DNA from: Lithospermum erythrorhizon
Lineage: Eukaryota > Streptophyta > Magnoliopsida > Boraginales > Boraginaceae
Length of the DNA stretch: 64,000 nucleotides
Assembly: GCA_019722365.1 (NCBI GenBank)
Contig: JADFUC010001064.1
Coordinates: forward strand, 1 to 64,000
Direction: 5' to 3'
Positions within the stretch are counted from its first letter, which is position 1, and each line of letters opens with the position of its first letter. A model generated the notes under the pieces. The model worked only from the letters and a program-made list of their open reading frames with translations, was not told the DNA's origin and did no database searches. Below are positions 1 to 13,314 of this stretch, in pieces. Made by a program: the position numbers and the translations under genes.

Positions 1-1147
1 TTTGCATCATTGCTATTGTGTGTGTGGCTGTAAGGTGTGTGGCTGTGTGCTGTGAGTGTGTGGTCAGGTGCGACGCTGCTTGATTGCTTATGTGTTATTT
101 GCGGATAAGCGGTGACCCCGAATCGAGGTTTGGCGCGTGTGCATATCGTGAGGGTTGCCCCGTGATTCGGGAGGTTCAAGGTGATGCCGCAATACTGAGG
201 CCTCAGTCTTATGATTTTACACCTCAACCGACATTTATGGATTCTCATATGTGTATTATTTGGAGGCGGATTCTCATATGTATTATTTGGAGGCTGATTC
301 TCTATATGTGTATTATTTGGAGGTGGATTCCTCATTTGATGACTTTGTGTGTTAGGACTGTTTCATTAAATGAATATGTGTTATTCATGGTTGTAGGCTC
401 ATGTGTATTATCTTCTCGTGATTTTTGACAAGATTCATTATGTAATTTGGTTAATAATTGTATATATATATATATATCGGCCCCGAAATATATACGAGAC
501 CCTTCAAACTGCGATACCTGCATCCACCCCACCACAAATGACTCCCCATTCCCCCGCCCGTGCCCCCAGGAGTGATCGCTGAGGTATTTGAGGAGCGGTT
601 TTATTTAGCCGTGAGACATAAAGCGAAAGGGTGGCATAGGAAGTCCTCATCACTATTTTTGTTGAAAATTTGTATTTGAGACCCCGGTGGGGTTGTATTA
701 TATTGACGAAGCCCGTTGTCATACTTTCCTTATGATGTATTTTGGGACGGTGCCCGCCAAGTTGGCCTGCCGATGCACCGTCGAACAATCACCTACGAAA
801 CAGGTTTTATTTTGACAGAATGTCACAGGTATGTTGTTATTGTATCCATCGCTTGGTGACTCCGTATACAAAGTTGTTAATGATCTTAACTCAGTATGGC
901 CGACTAAAGGGTCAAGCATAATTTTAACCACAACCAAGCATATAACTACTAAGATGCTGGGTGTGAACTGTGCACATGCCAAAGCACAAAACATGTCAAC
1001 ACATGCAACACATCACAATTCAATCTAAAACACGACCCAACATCAAATTGAAATATATAATCATGCCAGGCAACACGCATTACTCTGGTCATTACATGCT
1101 GTGAATCCACTTCACGGTGCCGTCAGACCCAAACGGGTGAGACCCGC
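1..1147 (-). mobile_element. Start of a retrotransposon internal region, truncated by the window edge
   Basis: This follows the primer-binding site on the minus strand, so it should be untranslated leader and perhaps early gag. No frame here shows a gag motif. The assignment rests only on its position next to the LTR. Confidence 0.4.
240..330 (+). repeat. Three tandem copies of a 28-31 bp unit
   Basis: The unit reads roughly GATTCTCATATGTGTATTATTTGGAGGC and is repeated three times with small indels. It lies inside retrotransposon-like sequence. Confidence 0.85.
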
Positions 1148-1160
1148 CTTCTGATACCAC
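1148..1160 (-). other. Retrotransposon primer-binding site (tRNA-Met type)
   Basis: On the minus strand the sequence reads GTGGTATCAGAA, close to TGGTATCAGAGC, the site complementary to the 3' end of initiator tRNA-Met used by many plant LTR retrotransposons. It lies just inside the LTR end near 1,165, so the internal region runs leftwards out of the window. Confidence 0.65.
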
Positions 1161-1164
1161 TTGT

Positions 1165-4100
1165 TTATATGACGCCCTTAGGGGGTGAATATGATCTTCA
1201 AAGATGTCTGCCCACCTTTTCGACTTATACAAATTTTAATTCAGCCACCGCATTACGATTTAATGAAACAAACGAACAAGGCTTAAAGTAGCATTAACAC
1301 CCCCAAATGCATCCTCTAGATAAAAAGATGAAACAATAAAACGATCTAGCAATCATTATGTGCACAAAAACATCTAAAACTCATTTTGGATCAATATTAA
1401 CATTAAGCCTATTCATGCATAATAATGATTAAGTCCATTCATGGCCATCGATCAACTTAGCACCCATTAAACATACCATTAATTCAATACATAGATATCC
1501 TTAGGTGAGTTTAAGATATTCTTTGATAGCAAGTTTAATTATGATTTGATCGGGCAGCGAATATAACAATTAAGTTCATCGATCAAATCAAACTATCCTA
1601 ATCATGAATATTGAATTAAGCATCAACATAGATATTCTATTTTAGCCTCGATTAAAACTTGGCATATCAATTTAACACACACTAATTATATGCCGATATC
1701 TAATAAGCGTATAAATTAGCATATAATCAATTCTAGTAATTGTGTAGTAATACAACATGCAATGTTATGCGGTTAAGATGCAACTCGACACGCATTTCTC
1801 ACAAGGTTCGCCAATCTACATCCCCACCAAGGCTCTCTCACCTAGGCTTTCACTAGAATTCATCAGATGACGCTCTTCAAAAATGTTAAACAAGCCCAAA
1901 TCAACCTACAACTCTAACTCATACCTATCGCAATACACCATCAAGAACAAAATAACCACCCCAAAGATTTCAACTCCTAACTCTCAAGTAGGAACTCCCA
2001 AGCCTCCCAACCTGTGATTAACCTAATCAAGTCGGAGACGCAACCCCACCCCAGCCAACTCCTGTCCCACGCTTTACAATCATCTCAACACCGCCAAGCA
2101 ACCACCCTGATCTCAGCCTGAGCAAAGCCCTACACAACACCCTGACCCTCAAGCCTCTAGGGGCATGAAGAACAAATCTAACTTTAACGTGACATCTCTT
2201 TGATAATAAAGATCATTGTTTTATCCCAACTAAATGCCCCTCAACGAGCTACAATAGATTACAATTTTGGCATTAATTTATAATCCCTTACATTGAGTAG
2301 ATAATACATTGAATCTTGTTCAACCTCTGTCAGCAGAGATAAGACTCTCAGTTTCAACTCCCATTCGAGCATCACCTGCAAACACCTTGAATGCTCTTAG
2401 TTTCCCATTTTCATTTCAAAGTTTAGCACAAACCAAACCTACTCTCTTTGATAAATCACAATTAAGAGATTTTGTGTTTTAAAGATGAGAAATGAGTATG
2501 TAATATTTAGAATTATTTGGGAAAAGCTGGGAAGAAGTTTATGTACGACTCCGCCTCAGTCGGCCGCCTGAAAGCGAGCTTACATAACTGAACACCAATC
2601 ACTAAACCGGCGCGGACTACCCGCCAAAAACTACTCGCTTTCCTTCAAAAACAAGATTACACATAATACTTCAAAAATAATCACGCCAAAAACTCACAAC
2701 CAGAAGTATTATCTAACCAATCACCTTACATAAACATCTCCAATTAAACAGTAATGCCGGCAAGGCTAAAAAGAGAGGCATCAGATTTTAATACAAATGA
2801 CAATGTACCGACAAGGCTAAAGTTTATAAAAGTAAAATACAACACTGGAAACTAGTTGACAACACATCAAAATCGGGACGCAGGATCCTCCCGCCACCCC
2901 GACGCCCACCCAGCCATCCTGAAACTTAAAACTCTCAAATTGTCCTCAATCACGTCATTAACCCCGCAAAAATGAAATGTCATCTTAACGCGAAAGGGGT
3001 GTGCTCGCTAAGCTTAGTGAAACTTAACACGTAGCGAACTTACCACACGGAACGAAATAATCAATAATATAATACCAAATATTAATGTCAAATACAATCT
3101 GTGACTACCTAAAAGGTCATACAACATGATTCCCAATAGAAGTCTCGACATAATACATGAAGATATAATAGAAGGCTCTGCAGCTACCACCCGCAAAAAG
3201 AAACCATGACCCAACGACCAAACCCAGTCAAACCTCCCATTCCCTCACATCCCCACTCAAGATACTAATCCCCCTAATGCGCATATATGCTCAACTGGGT
3301 TTACCTCGCTAGGAATGGACTAATCAATAATCACCCTCAAGATTTATACCGCTAAAGATAAGGCCAAACCGCACTTTATACACAAAGTTATGCACACCGC
3401 GACCGATACCACAAAGATAAAGCGACACGCAGACTCATACACTAAAGCATAAGGCACACCGCACTTACACAAAAGCGACAAGGCCAACATCGCCACATAT
3501 CCCGGTGTAAGGAAGGAGACACTAACCCACAATCATCCCACATGCCAACCTCGACATCAAGTCGGCCAAAGCTTACACATACCTAACTAACACCCTCAAA
3601 TAACCAGCCACTCTACTCCCCCAAACAACATCCAAGCACACACCAAAAACATCTCACAACGTAAAGTCAATCACAATCGCCGACAAGGCTGCAAACCTAA
3701 AATTATAAGTCGAGTTCAAGTGATTATTTACCTCAAGCATCTTCAACGCCTACTGCATTATAATTCCTACATAAACTACATAAGAATTATTTGTATGTCA
3801 TTTCACGTAATCATAACACAATAACATGTTCAATAATTTTATAATGAATATGTAAGTAACACCCGTGAGATAAGTACTCACCTCCGCTAGCCACACAAAA
3901 AAAACCTCCGCGAACACACCACGGTAATTGCCTCTTCGTGATCAACGCCAAACAAACACCCAAAACTACAACCAAGACCCACCACCATACCGATTTCTAG
4001 AAGATACATAACCAATCCCTGGGGAATCCATTCTAAACAAATTAACATGATCTAGATAAACTATCGAATTATAATCCCATCGGATACAATCCTGACCGAT

Positions 4101-4740
4101 CTCCCCGCCAGCACCCATCCTACCTCATCAGCCACAACCCAACATGTCATTCACACCAGTCCACACCAACAACCCATACTCCAAATATCAACACTATAAA
4201 TCAACTCGAATTGCATTGACTTTTCAACTCAACCCGCCTTTCAATCACCTCCAAATCACCACCTAACATCACAACAACAAGGTCCCAAACAATAGCCCCA
4301 CACAATTAAAGTCTTAGAAAAATATCAACCTAAAAAGTCAACGGAAAACCTAAAGTCAACCCACTTTAACATCCTCAATCCAATTCTAAATCACCTAATT
4401 AATCACGAGAGCACGCTACGTAACCCATAACCAATTCAAGATTCATCATAAAATTGAATTATGGAAAAGTCAACTAAAGTCAATCCATGTCAAAATTCCA
4501 AGAAACATCCCCCCCAGCCTGAAACCTTACCTTAACCCCAAGAGAACGACGCGGGAGAATCCATTATTCTACAAACGATCTTGAGTTCGAAATGACAATC
4601 TATTATATAAGAGAAATGGTTATACTTAAATCTAGATGGGCTTAATTTCGTCAAAAGAGTGAAAAAGAAGATGACGGCGTTTGATTATGACGATGTGGAA
4701 GATATGCACGGTTAGATATTTAAAAACTCTAAGTCCCGCT
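1165..4740 (-). mobile_element. Long LTR of a Ty3/gypsy-like element, related to the solo LTR at 42-44.6 kb
   Basis: The complement of this stretch aligns in order with 42.5-44.4 kb: paired GTTGACTTT segments, the GATCACGAAGAGG region near 3,940, the decayed TTTATAC repeats at 3,340-3,480, and the near-identical TAGCCTTG-CGGCATTACTG stretch at 2,750-2,900. On the minus strand the LTR end near 1,165 is followed by a primer-binding-like TGGTATCAGA. The outer boundary near 4.7 kb is not defined. The copy is about 1 kb longer than the solo LTR, mainly at 1,170-2,560, which could be a nested insertion. Confidence 0.65.
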
Positions 4741-6640
4741 TCGGTTTCTCAAGCACTTTCTCCGCTTATCGTGATTTAAATCTCAATGAACCCCATTCCA
4801 AAGATAAATTTTCCCATAGCAAAAACTTCTTAAATTATAAATGTGCACTGCCTGCAATTTTAATGGGGTCATATCATCACCCAAAACTACTCACACCATC
4901 CCACCGACCCAAAATCAATTTCTTTTTAAACGTGACGGGTTATTACATTTGGAAGATTTGGTATTTAAAGCGGTGAGAAATGGAGTTAAACGACAAAAAC
5001 GGGCCATTTTTTATTATCTATCGAGACCTCTCTCATCGGTATACTAGTCTCCAACGGGTCTGGGGAACAGAAAAATGTTAGGAATACCTCAGTCATCGAG
5101 ACCTCCATCGAGACCCACGAAGACCTACCTAAGACTCTACACTAAAGACCTGGCACTAAAGCAGAAAACGGAGCCAAAACGACAAACGGCTATTTTTGAC
5201 ACCCATCGGCATCCTCTACCGAGAGGCCAGTCTCAATCGGGTCTAAACAGAGAAAACAAAGAAAATAATTTCAGGTCATCGAGACCTCCTCCATTTGAGA
5301 CGATTGAGACCCCCAATGGTGGTCCTCATGGGGGTCTCAATGAAAGAAGTTTTTTAAGCGAAACTTAAAAATCACATTTCCCGCCGTTATAACTCCGATT
5401 CTTGACGTATTCAAAAAAGCGCTAAGTTTTTTCAAACCTTAATAAAATGAATTTAAAACCCAAAGCTCATACACAAGACTCAAACACTTCGACAAACACC
5501 TTAAAAACATCCAAACCAAGTCACATCTTTAGCCGCAATGATTTGAAAAATATCTCCTAAATGGGCACTTTAATCAAGATCAAGGAAAGAAGTAAAGTAA
5601 GATTCAATCCATAACTTTTACCTAATATTCGGCTTGCATCCAAGACCTGTCCTCCCGATCTCTTGATTCTTCCAACTTTTTCTTTCTTGGTCCTTTCTTA
5701 CGACCGGTAGATGGACGATCTTCTTCTTTCATCGCCATTCTTCACTTCGCGCTCTAGCCTGGCCGACCGCCTACCCCACCATACTCATATTTTACATTGC
5801 AAAATCACCTTGAAGCTCATGACATTTCTTCATTGTGTTCAAATGCCTGATATTGTGCTTGTTTGATATCAATGTCAATCTCTCAAGGCCCCGACAAAGA
5901 CCTTTCTAACATACCTATGAAATAAATCACTTAAGCACATATGTTGATAGTAAATCAATGTTTAAGTCATCATTAAAACAAGGCAATGGACTCATAGTCC
6001 AACACCGTGCAACCTCCGCGACAACAACCTGGTCCGGCCTGCGAAATCCAGGCCGAACCGCTCGAAACGACCGAAAGGATCTAATTGACTAGATTCCCCC
6101 GCCTCGATGGTCATCGTGAGTGTTTATCCTTATTCCAATGATCCGGCCCTATGTATGTTCTAGTGAATCGTAATGCATTCGTCAGTAACCTGACAACCAT
6201 TTCAATGCCGGCCGGCGAGACTGGGATGGAAAGGCTTCTATAATACACTCACTGCCGATGCAAGGACATCTGGACTGAAATTCCACGACATGTTTCTACT
6301 GGATCCGCCTCTCCCAGCTGGTGAGATTCCATTCGCATGATGACACGAATCTCAAAAGCATAAACCAACCAACTCCTCGCACAGTCCCCCTGCTTAACAC
6401 TCGGGTTCCGCTTACTCGTGGTATTTCCGATCCCGTATTTCTTTAAAATTACATTTTATACTTGTAAGAAACTCGTAACTCACACGAATTTTCCCACCAA
6501 CGCTCTGCCACTTTCCTCATGCACTTTTGATTATAAATGACCGAATTGTATTCGTATGTACATATAGATTTTTTTTCCGGTCTGATATTTTACTAACATA
6601 ATCGTCTTCCATCATTAGCTTCTAAATTAAATTCCAGAGT
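4740..6640. other. Decayed repeat sequence without a recognisable gene
   Basis: The stretch holds scattered ATCGAGACC motifs between 5,020 and 5,350 and GC-rich patches at 5,990-6,440, unlike the AT-rich surroundings. Open frames at 4,841-5,047 and 5,075-5,368 are short and show no domain. It is probably older retrotransposon sequence, but I see no ends. Confidence 0.4.
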
Positions 6641-6660
6641 AATGCATTAACCAATAATGT

Positions 6661-6806
6661 AAGAACCACATTAGAGTTGTATATATGAAATTCCACATTA
6701 GAGTTGTATACTTGTATTATATGAAATTCCAGGATGAACAAAAACTGCTAAGCGCCTTTTTTTAACCTAAAGAACCACATTAGAGCTGTATATATGAAAT
6801 TCCACG
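6661..6806 (+). repeat. Three copies of a CACATTAGAG-TGTATATATGAAATTCCA unit
   Basis: Copies start near 6,661, 6,696 and 6,770. The first two are adjacent and the third follows a 40-bp spacer. No coding content. Confidence 0.8.
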
Positions 6807-7077
6807 ATGCACATAACATGTCCCAAAATACTTGACCAATTACAATATATATATGGATAGGGTCATAGGGAGTATCTTGACAGATAAAGATATGTTTTCA
6901 AAATGAGACATTAAAAAGAAATAGTTTTCCTTCTAGTATAGTTAGTGAGTTTTTTCTAGAAGACTTACAATTAGATGTTTACTAGGTATTTATTAAGGTC
7001 TTTGTCATTGAATTTGATCCAATGGCCAAAATTGAATAAGGGTATTTTCAGGGATTGGTTTTTTAGTATTTTTGAGT

Positions 7078-7790
7078 AAAAGATCCCCCACGCCCATAAT
7101 TGTAGCATACACAATTAATTCCAGAATTTTTAGCCTTTTTTTTTATAATTTTGAATTTTGTTTCCTTTTTTCATTCATTCTTTTATTTTCCTTCTTTTTA
7201 GTTTAATTTATATTATGATTTTATTTATCTATAATCCAATTTGTAAACCACTTCATTATTTTTCTCTAATTATTCATCATCGTGCATTATTTTTCTCAAT
7301 TTCTAAAACTAGGTGTAGTGCTTAATAACTCAAATCATCAAATCTCCAAAATAACTTTCTCGCTTCAGTTAAGTTTCATTCTATTTTGTTACCGTATTTG
7401 TGTTTTGATTTAGTATTATGTCTGTAATACCAGAGTCTAATTTTCAATGGTATTACTTTTATACTAACTAATACCATGCTTCACTTTCTTTTGGTATTTG
7501 AGGAATTGTTTGTTTTTCATTTTCAAGAAGAAAAAGCCTCCCACGTGCATTAATTGTTCACACGCCCTATAATTATAGCATGCACAATATATTTTCCATA
7601 TTTTTTGCCTAATTTTACTCCAATTCGGTTTTAACTTTTTGATTATATAGTATGAATTTTTTATGTGTTATTGACTGGTTGTCTGTCTGTAAAACCACTA
7701 TATAGTATTCCATGGTATTACTTTTATGCAGAGTAATCCCACGCATCAGCTTCGTATGGTATTGTGATTTTTCATGCAATGCCATTAAAT
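7078..7790 (+). repeat. Old duplication of a 70-300 bp non-coding segment
   Basis: CACGCCCATAATTGTAGCAT near 7,089 returns as CACGCCCTATAATTATAGCA near 7,560. Each is followed a few hundred bases on by a CTGTAA-ACCA ... TGGTATTACTTTTAT segment (7,425 and 7,687). The copies differ strongly. No gene seen. Confidence 0.5.
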
Positions 7791-8009
7791 TTATTTGCAG
7801 ATCAACGTCTTCATCCACCTCATCATGTGTTAATCCTGGACTAAAGGATGGTCCAAAAAGTCTGGCACCCTTTGTCTGAACTCGTCGCCTGTGCAGCATA
7901 TGATAAAATGTTAAGTACTCAATGAAATCTCATAAATACACAATATGTGGGATCCTAGACTTTATATGAAATATTACACGAAGTTATTTGAGTGTGTTCT
8001 CCATAATAT

Positions 8010-8725
8010 TAAACTTATAATTTTGATTCGGGTTCGATGGTTTGAGCCGAACACATTCAAACTTGTTCGGCTCGATAATTTTTTTTAAAAAAATAAACCA
8101 AATTAATATTTAATTGAAACAACTGAACCAAAGAAACCAAATTGAAATCCTAAAATCAAAAACTAGTTGAAATCATAACTCAAATTCCAAAATTAAAGCC
8201 TAATTGAATAAAAAAAACATCTAATTGAAATAACAAAATCAAAACCTAATTGATTTAACTCAAATACTAAAATTAAATATCAAATTCAATACCTAACTAA
8301 AATTTCAATTCAAAATATTTGAATCATCATCAAATTGACATACATGCATCACCCCCTTGTTATTCTTGCAATCTTCAGAATAACGGCGAGACTTTGATCG
8401 AGGATGGTGGCGTAAGAGATGAGTTTAAAGGAAGGAGGAGCATTTTTGAGAATCACGAGTTTAGGATTTGGGTTGGGGTTAACGCCAGATTGAATGGCCG
8501 GACTTCTCGGCGAGGAGCCGACGTGACCGATATTTGTGAGAATCTAGGCTAAACTCTTGAAAATTCACCGAGCCGAGCTTTTTCAACCGCTCGGCCTGCT
8601 CCCCGCGAATGTCAACCCCACAGCTTCTGGCTTCTACGCTCAAATCCCAAACCGACATCGAACTCGAATCCATTTTTGAGCCGAATTCGAATCATATCGA
8701 AGCCAGCTCGCTTCTCACATCCCTA
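8010..8725. mobile_element. Probable non-autonomous hAT-like remnant
   Basis: The right end reads, on the complement, TAGGGATGTGAGAAGCGAGC, a typical hAT TAGGG terminus with GAGC-rich subterminal sequence. The left part has matching GAGCCGAAC/GTTCGGCTCG motifs near 8,043-8,075. The left terminus and an 8-bp target duplication are not visible. Confidence 0.45.
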
Positions 8726-9769
8726 CTGGTATCCTATTTATTTCAAAACATCATTTTTCAAAAAATAACATAATAATCCAAAAACATAATAACCCAACAA
8801 AACGACATAGTGCAAGCAACAATGGGACAAAGACATAATATTTGATATTCCAAAATAACTCAATCTTTTCAATGTTCCAAAGACAATAATCCAAAACTCT
8901 AATCATAAAGTATGACATAGTAGAATCAATAAGAATAATCACTTTGGACTTACAATACTAGGAACTAGGAGATAATGTAAGCAGTAACCACTCCTAATAA
9001 TGGAAGCAGTGAAAAGCATTTCTAATAATGGAAGCAATAAAAAGGCATTCTTTGGACTAAACCCACAAAACAATTCAAACAAATACAAATTAAACCACTT
9101 CACAAAACAACATGCAAATAAATTTTATTGAACCCTGTGATCGTCAAGCTTCTCCATTAATTCTTCAATCTTTGAAAATCTCCTCTAATTCTCTAAATTT
9201 TCGCTTTTGCTATTTCTTATAAATTTAGTGGATTTTGGTGGTTTGTTCTCCTGCTTCGGCGAATAAAAGATTCACCCAAGTAATATTTGACAAACAAAGA
9301 ATCTAATTACCTATTTCAAAGTGGAATTTGTATGCATCTTCAAATCGGGGGGAGGGGGGCGAAATTATGCCATTTTATGGAGTGTTGTTTTTTAAAGTGA
9401 TGAATCAAATTGAAAGGGGCGAAAATTTAGGGTGATGATTAGCGGAATTTCAAAATTATTTTTTTATTTAATTAAATAATGCATTGATAATTTTAGTCTT
9501 GTAAACATGATGTTTACAACCATGATGCTTACAACTCCTTGTAATCATTTAAGTATAATTATAAGATATTATCATTATTGCCTTTAATGCATAATAATAA
9601 TAATATAATTTCATAATAAGTTTAATCATCAAAATATGGGTACTAGCTACCATCTTCGTTCTTGGTGTTTACTACCCACAATTTCGTTTCATCAATCTTC
9701 ATACTTAATAAGCATTCTATAACATCATATATCTTCATATCCCCCATCTTCATTTTTTGATATTACTAG
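8726..9769. other. Intergenic sequence and 3' flank of the BEL1-type gene
   Basis: AT-rich with no conserved coding sequence. The part next to 9,769 should include the 3' untranslated region of the BEL1-type gene. No convincing polyadenylation site stands out among the many AT-rich hexamers. Confidence 0.5.
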
Positions 9770-12700
9770 CTACCCAGCCAAATCATGCAACAATTGAGCA
9801 CCCATCAAATTTCTGTATGGTAAATTCTGGCTTTCATGGTTATTATCCAAAAGTGAGAACTGAGGAACTTGTTGGCAATCTTCAATAGTGTGGTCCCTGG
9901 AATAAAAAAGAGAACTTTGATGAGAAGGTGAAGAAAATGCTAAGCTCACCCCACTTCCACCATGTTGTTGTAAACCCAATGTCAAAGATATCCCATTCCC
10001 ATTTCCAAGTCCACCACCATAATTTTGTTGATGACCATGATGTGCATTTTCATTATCTCCAAAATGGATCTCATTTGTTGATGTATGATGTTGATTGTAT
10101 TGTGAGAAATCAAATTCCATTGCTCCAGTATTGAAATAATTCTTGTGTAGCTGATGATGAGATTCTTGAAGAATGCTTTTCCCATTTTTACTTTCACTCT
10201 TGTTCTTGTCCAGATTAGTATTAATGATTGAAGAGAGGCACTCCGAATCGATCCGAACAAGTTGATCAGGAGTTGGCTTATTATCCTCATTGATGAGTAG
10301 GTGATTGTGATGATGATTCTGTATGTTGCTAGAGTTCACATTTCCACTTTCATCATCAAGCTGGAGATCTGCTCTTGTTTGACCATCCATGGAGTCTGGG
10401 ACATTGTTGTTCTCTTGCTCCTTCAATTCTTCAACATACATTTCTTCTACCATTGGCTTCCAAAGCCTCACTCTTGCATTGATGAACCAATTTGACACCT
10501 AAAATAATGTGAAAACCAAGAATTACATAAGTAAACATCTCATGAAATTATTGTTCAAACGACTAGATGCAAAAATGAAAGATGGATGAGGTCGATCTCC
10601 AAAAAGAGGTTGTCCAAGAAGATTAATGCTGTTATGAATATCTTATAAAATCTACATAACTACTAGGATTAGTTTAGTGAACACGAAATATTACGCACAA
10701 TGATGAGGTTTCGATTTTGAAACCTTGCAACAAGTGTTGAACTATTAAGAAGGTAAAAAAACATCATATGAAGTCTACATGCTTGAAAATAGGAAAGTAA
10801 TAAACCCTTACTTTAAAAAAAAATCAATCCTTATTTTTACAAGAATTCGATCTGGAACCTCATCATATGAGTAATAAATCTTTACTTAACATAACATAAC
10901 AAATAAAATACTCCAAGTGAAATATGAAATGTAATTCAAACTCCATTAATTAATAAAAACTGTAAACAATGTAAACTAAATTAACTTAAGAAAGAGTAAC
11001 ATCATGTCCATCTTATGTTAGTACATGGACAACTATATTGAATCATTGCATGACTTGCACTTGCCTGGCTTCTGGAGAGGCCAGTTTGGCGAGCTAAAAT
11101 GTGCTTATCCACATCACTTGGATACCTGCAAATACCAATATATTAAAACTATAGTTAAGAGTTAGGTTACTTGTCATACTAGCCAACAACTTTTAGTACA
11201 CATCTATTTATTTTCTCTTTTAGGGGGGAAATAAACAAATGGGACCTATTTTAACCTCTAATAGAAAAATATCCACACAAATATTAATCAGCAGGCTGAG
11301 AAAAATCTAGAAAAATGAAAAAAACAAAAGTAAATAATTTGGAAATAGGACAATGGAAATGGAATCTCAAAGATCATCAAGACAAACCAACAAGAGAAAT
11401 AACGTTGTTTTTGTAACCAAATGATTGAGACTGCATGATATAGCCTTATATGCATAGTACAAAACTGCAAGTTGGGTATTTTATTTCCCTTTTCTTGATA
11501 GAAAAATCAGATATTTGATTCTATATGTATGTAGTTCAAACACAGACATAAATGAAAGATTGGAGGATTACGGATGAAGAAAGTGTTCAAAGAGCCAAGC
11601 TCTAAGAACAGAAACAGATCTCTCAGGTAGGCCTCTTTGGGGTCTCCAAGGATGGCTCTCCATAATACTCATTTGTTGAAAGGCCTTTTGTTGCCTTAAA
11701 GTTTGATCAAGAATTTTGAGTCTTGGTGTTTCCCCTTTTGTTGTCCCTGGAGACACACCATCTTTTTCCCCCATAGCCTTCCTTGTGACCTTGATTTGTT
11801 CTAAAATCCCATCTCTTAAGCACCTAAAATGTCGAGACATCGCCTTCGAAGCCAAAACTGAATACCCTTTGGCTGCATTATGTCCAGCCACTGCTTCAAA
11901 GGGTGCTATAACTGTTTTCATTTGCTCACAGTAATGCTTGTATCTTCTATCCACCTGTATGTCAATATAAAATGTATGTGTGTATAAATGTCCAAAAATC
12001 AAATGAATTGAAGTACTTCCAAGAAATTAAGGCCTAATTTGAATAAAATTAAATGAGAATGTGCAGTGAGTAATTATCATTGGAGGATCTGAAGGGAAGT
12101 CTTGGAATTAAAACATGTGGGCACATATTTAAATGGTCCACAATTATTATTAATCAAACCCCACTAGGCAGTTGGCATTGCTGAAGGCTTAATTCATAGC
12201 TCTATACCAACAGATTTAGTTAGAAAAAGATTTGCATATTTTCTCATTTTAATCTTTATTTATTGTGAAGGTTATTGAAAGGGGAAAACAAAATATTATT
12301 ACTTGTTCCAAATCAAGAAGGTAAATACTAAAAGGGCTTACATGAAATGAGAAGTATTTAAATCATATAAATTAGATTAGTATAACATTATATATTTTAA
12401 TTTGAAAAACAAAACAAACAAAAAAGATGGTGTTTTCATGCATATAAACATATCCTTGGACATTAATATAATCAGGGAGAAAAAAGAAGCAGTAGAAAAT
12501 GAAGGACTTTTGAGTGAAATAAGTTAGTAAAAGTTAAAGACTTGAAAATTAACCTCTTCCAGCATTTGAAGAAGTCTTGCTTTTCTTCTCTGTAGTTCCA
12601 GTAGGTCAAGTGAAAATAAAGGGGACTGCTTTTTTGAGTTGTCATCTACCAATTCATCAGTATTTTTCTGGCCCTTTATCTTTGTTGTTAGATAAATTTG

Positions 12701-13300
12701 TTCAGTTCCAATGTTACAGAATTCATTCAAAATCTCCTGGACTGGAACCAAGTACTTTGAATTTCTGATCTCAAATTGTTGTCCAGAAACATTGTAATAA
12801 CTCAAAGCTGTTTTCCCCAAGAACCCATCTTGCATCATACTATGTTGTTGGCTTTGAACATTATTAAAACTGTTCTTATTACTGAAAATCAAACCATCAG
12901 CACCAGAGCTAGAGGAGGCAACAAATCTCATATCATCATGATGCTGTTGCCTTAAAGAAAGTGAAAGCCCTTGACCATTTCCTTCAACATTGGAAAACAT
13001 GCATCTCAAAGCAGATGGATCATTATCATCAGCAACCATCATGCTATGATGATATAATTGATCTTCGGATGTGGAAGAAGGTTCATGATTCATGGCTTTG
13101 TTTGAAGATGATGGACCAATATCACCATGGTATATGTTATTTCCAGGAAAAGTTTTCCACACAAATGAGGCTGATTCATTTTGTTGGTGTTGTTGTAGAT
13201 GATTCTTGTTTTGAAACCCTATCATCTCAGAGTTGTACATCTCTATGTTCTGCTCAAAATCCCTCAGATGATGACTTCCCATGTGTATAGTTGGTAGCAT
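9770..13300 (-). CDS. BEL1: BEL1-type TALE homeodomain transcription factor (four coding exons)
   Basis: Coding exons on the minus strand are 13300-12554, 11954-11572, 11125-11065 and 10498-9770 (stop TAG at 9772-9770), 1,920 nt in all, 639 residues. Domains in order: LSLSL motif at 112-116, SKY motif starting at S181-K182-Y183, BELL domain about 224-305, three-amino-acid-loop homeodomain about 352-414 with loop P377-Y378-P379 and recognition-helix WFIN at 401-404, and a C-terminal SLTLGL (ZIBEL) motif at 568-573. Exon 3 is 61 nt, splitting the homeobox as in other BEL genes. The C-terminal pattern ([36 protein letters not shown]) is closer to Arabidopsis BEL1, as I remember it, than to other BLH proteins. 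Family members act in the nucleus as dimers with KNOX proteins; BEL1 itself controls ovule integument identity. Orthology to BEL1 is inferred without a tree. The frame upstream of the ATG meets a stop with no earlier ATG. The frame is intact throughout. Confidence 0.93.
11063..11064 (-). other. GC splice donor of BEL1-type intron 3
   Basis: Exon 3 ends in CAG at 11067-11065 and the intron opens with GCAAGT, the standard context of a GC-AG intron. The acceptor is TTTTAG with AG at 10500-10499. The only nearby GT (11060-11059) would add four bases and break the homeodomain frame between SRSQ and VSNWF. Introns 1 (12553-11955) and 2 (11571-11126) are ordinary GT-AG. Confidence 0.85.
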
Positions 13301-13314
13301 CAGTAAGGATCCAT
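13300..13314 (-). promoter_or_regulatory. Minimal upstream ORF overlapping the BEL1-type start codon
   Basis: Reading the minus strand from 13314 gives ATG GAT CCT TAC TGA. The last base of this stop is the first base of the main ATG (TGATG). The upstream ATG has A at -3 and G at +4, a strong context. The main ATG has C at both positions, a weak one. This could affect initiation or point to Met7 as an alternative start. It matters only if the transcript includes 13314, which is inferred. Confidence 0.6.

Noticed and set aside
84..428. 114-codon frame with repeated CIIWRR peptide
   Set aside because: It translates the three tandem 28-31 bp units; the repeat explains it.
5075..5368. Repeated SSRPP peptide in a 97-codon frame
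   Set aside because: The peptide repeat follows from the ATCGAGACC DNA repeat; no conservation of frame.
11716..11934. Plus-strand frame opposite BEL1-type exon 2
   Set aside because: Shadow of the conserved BELL and homeobox coding sequence on the other strand.
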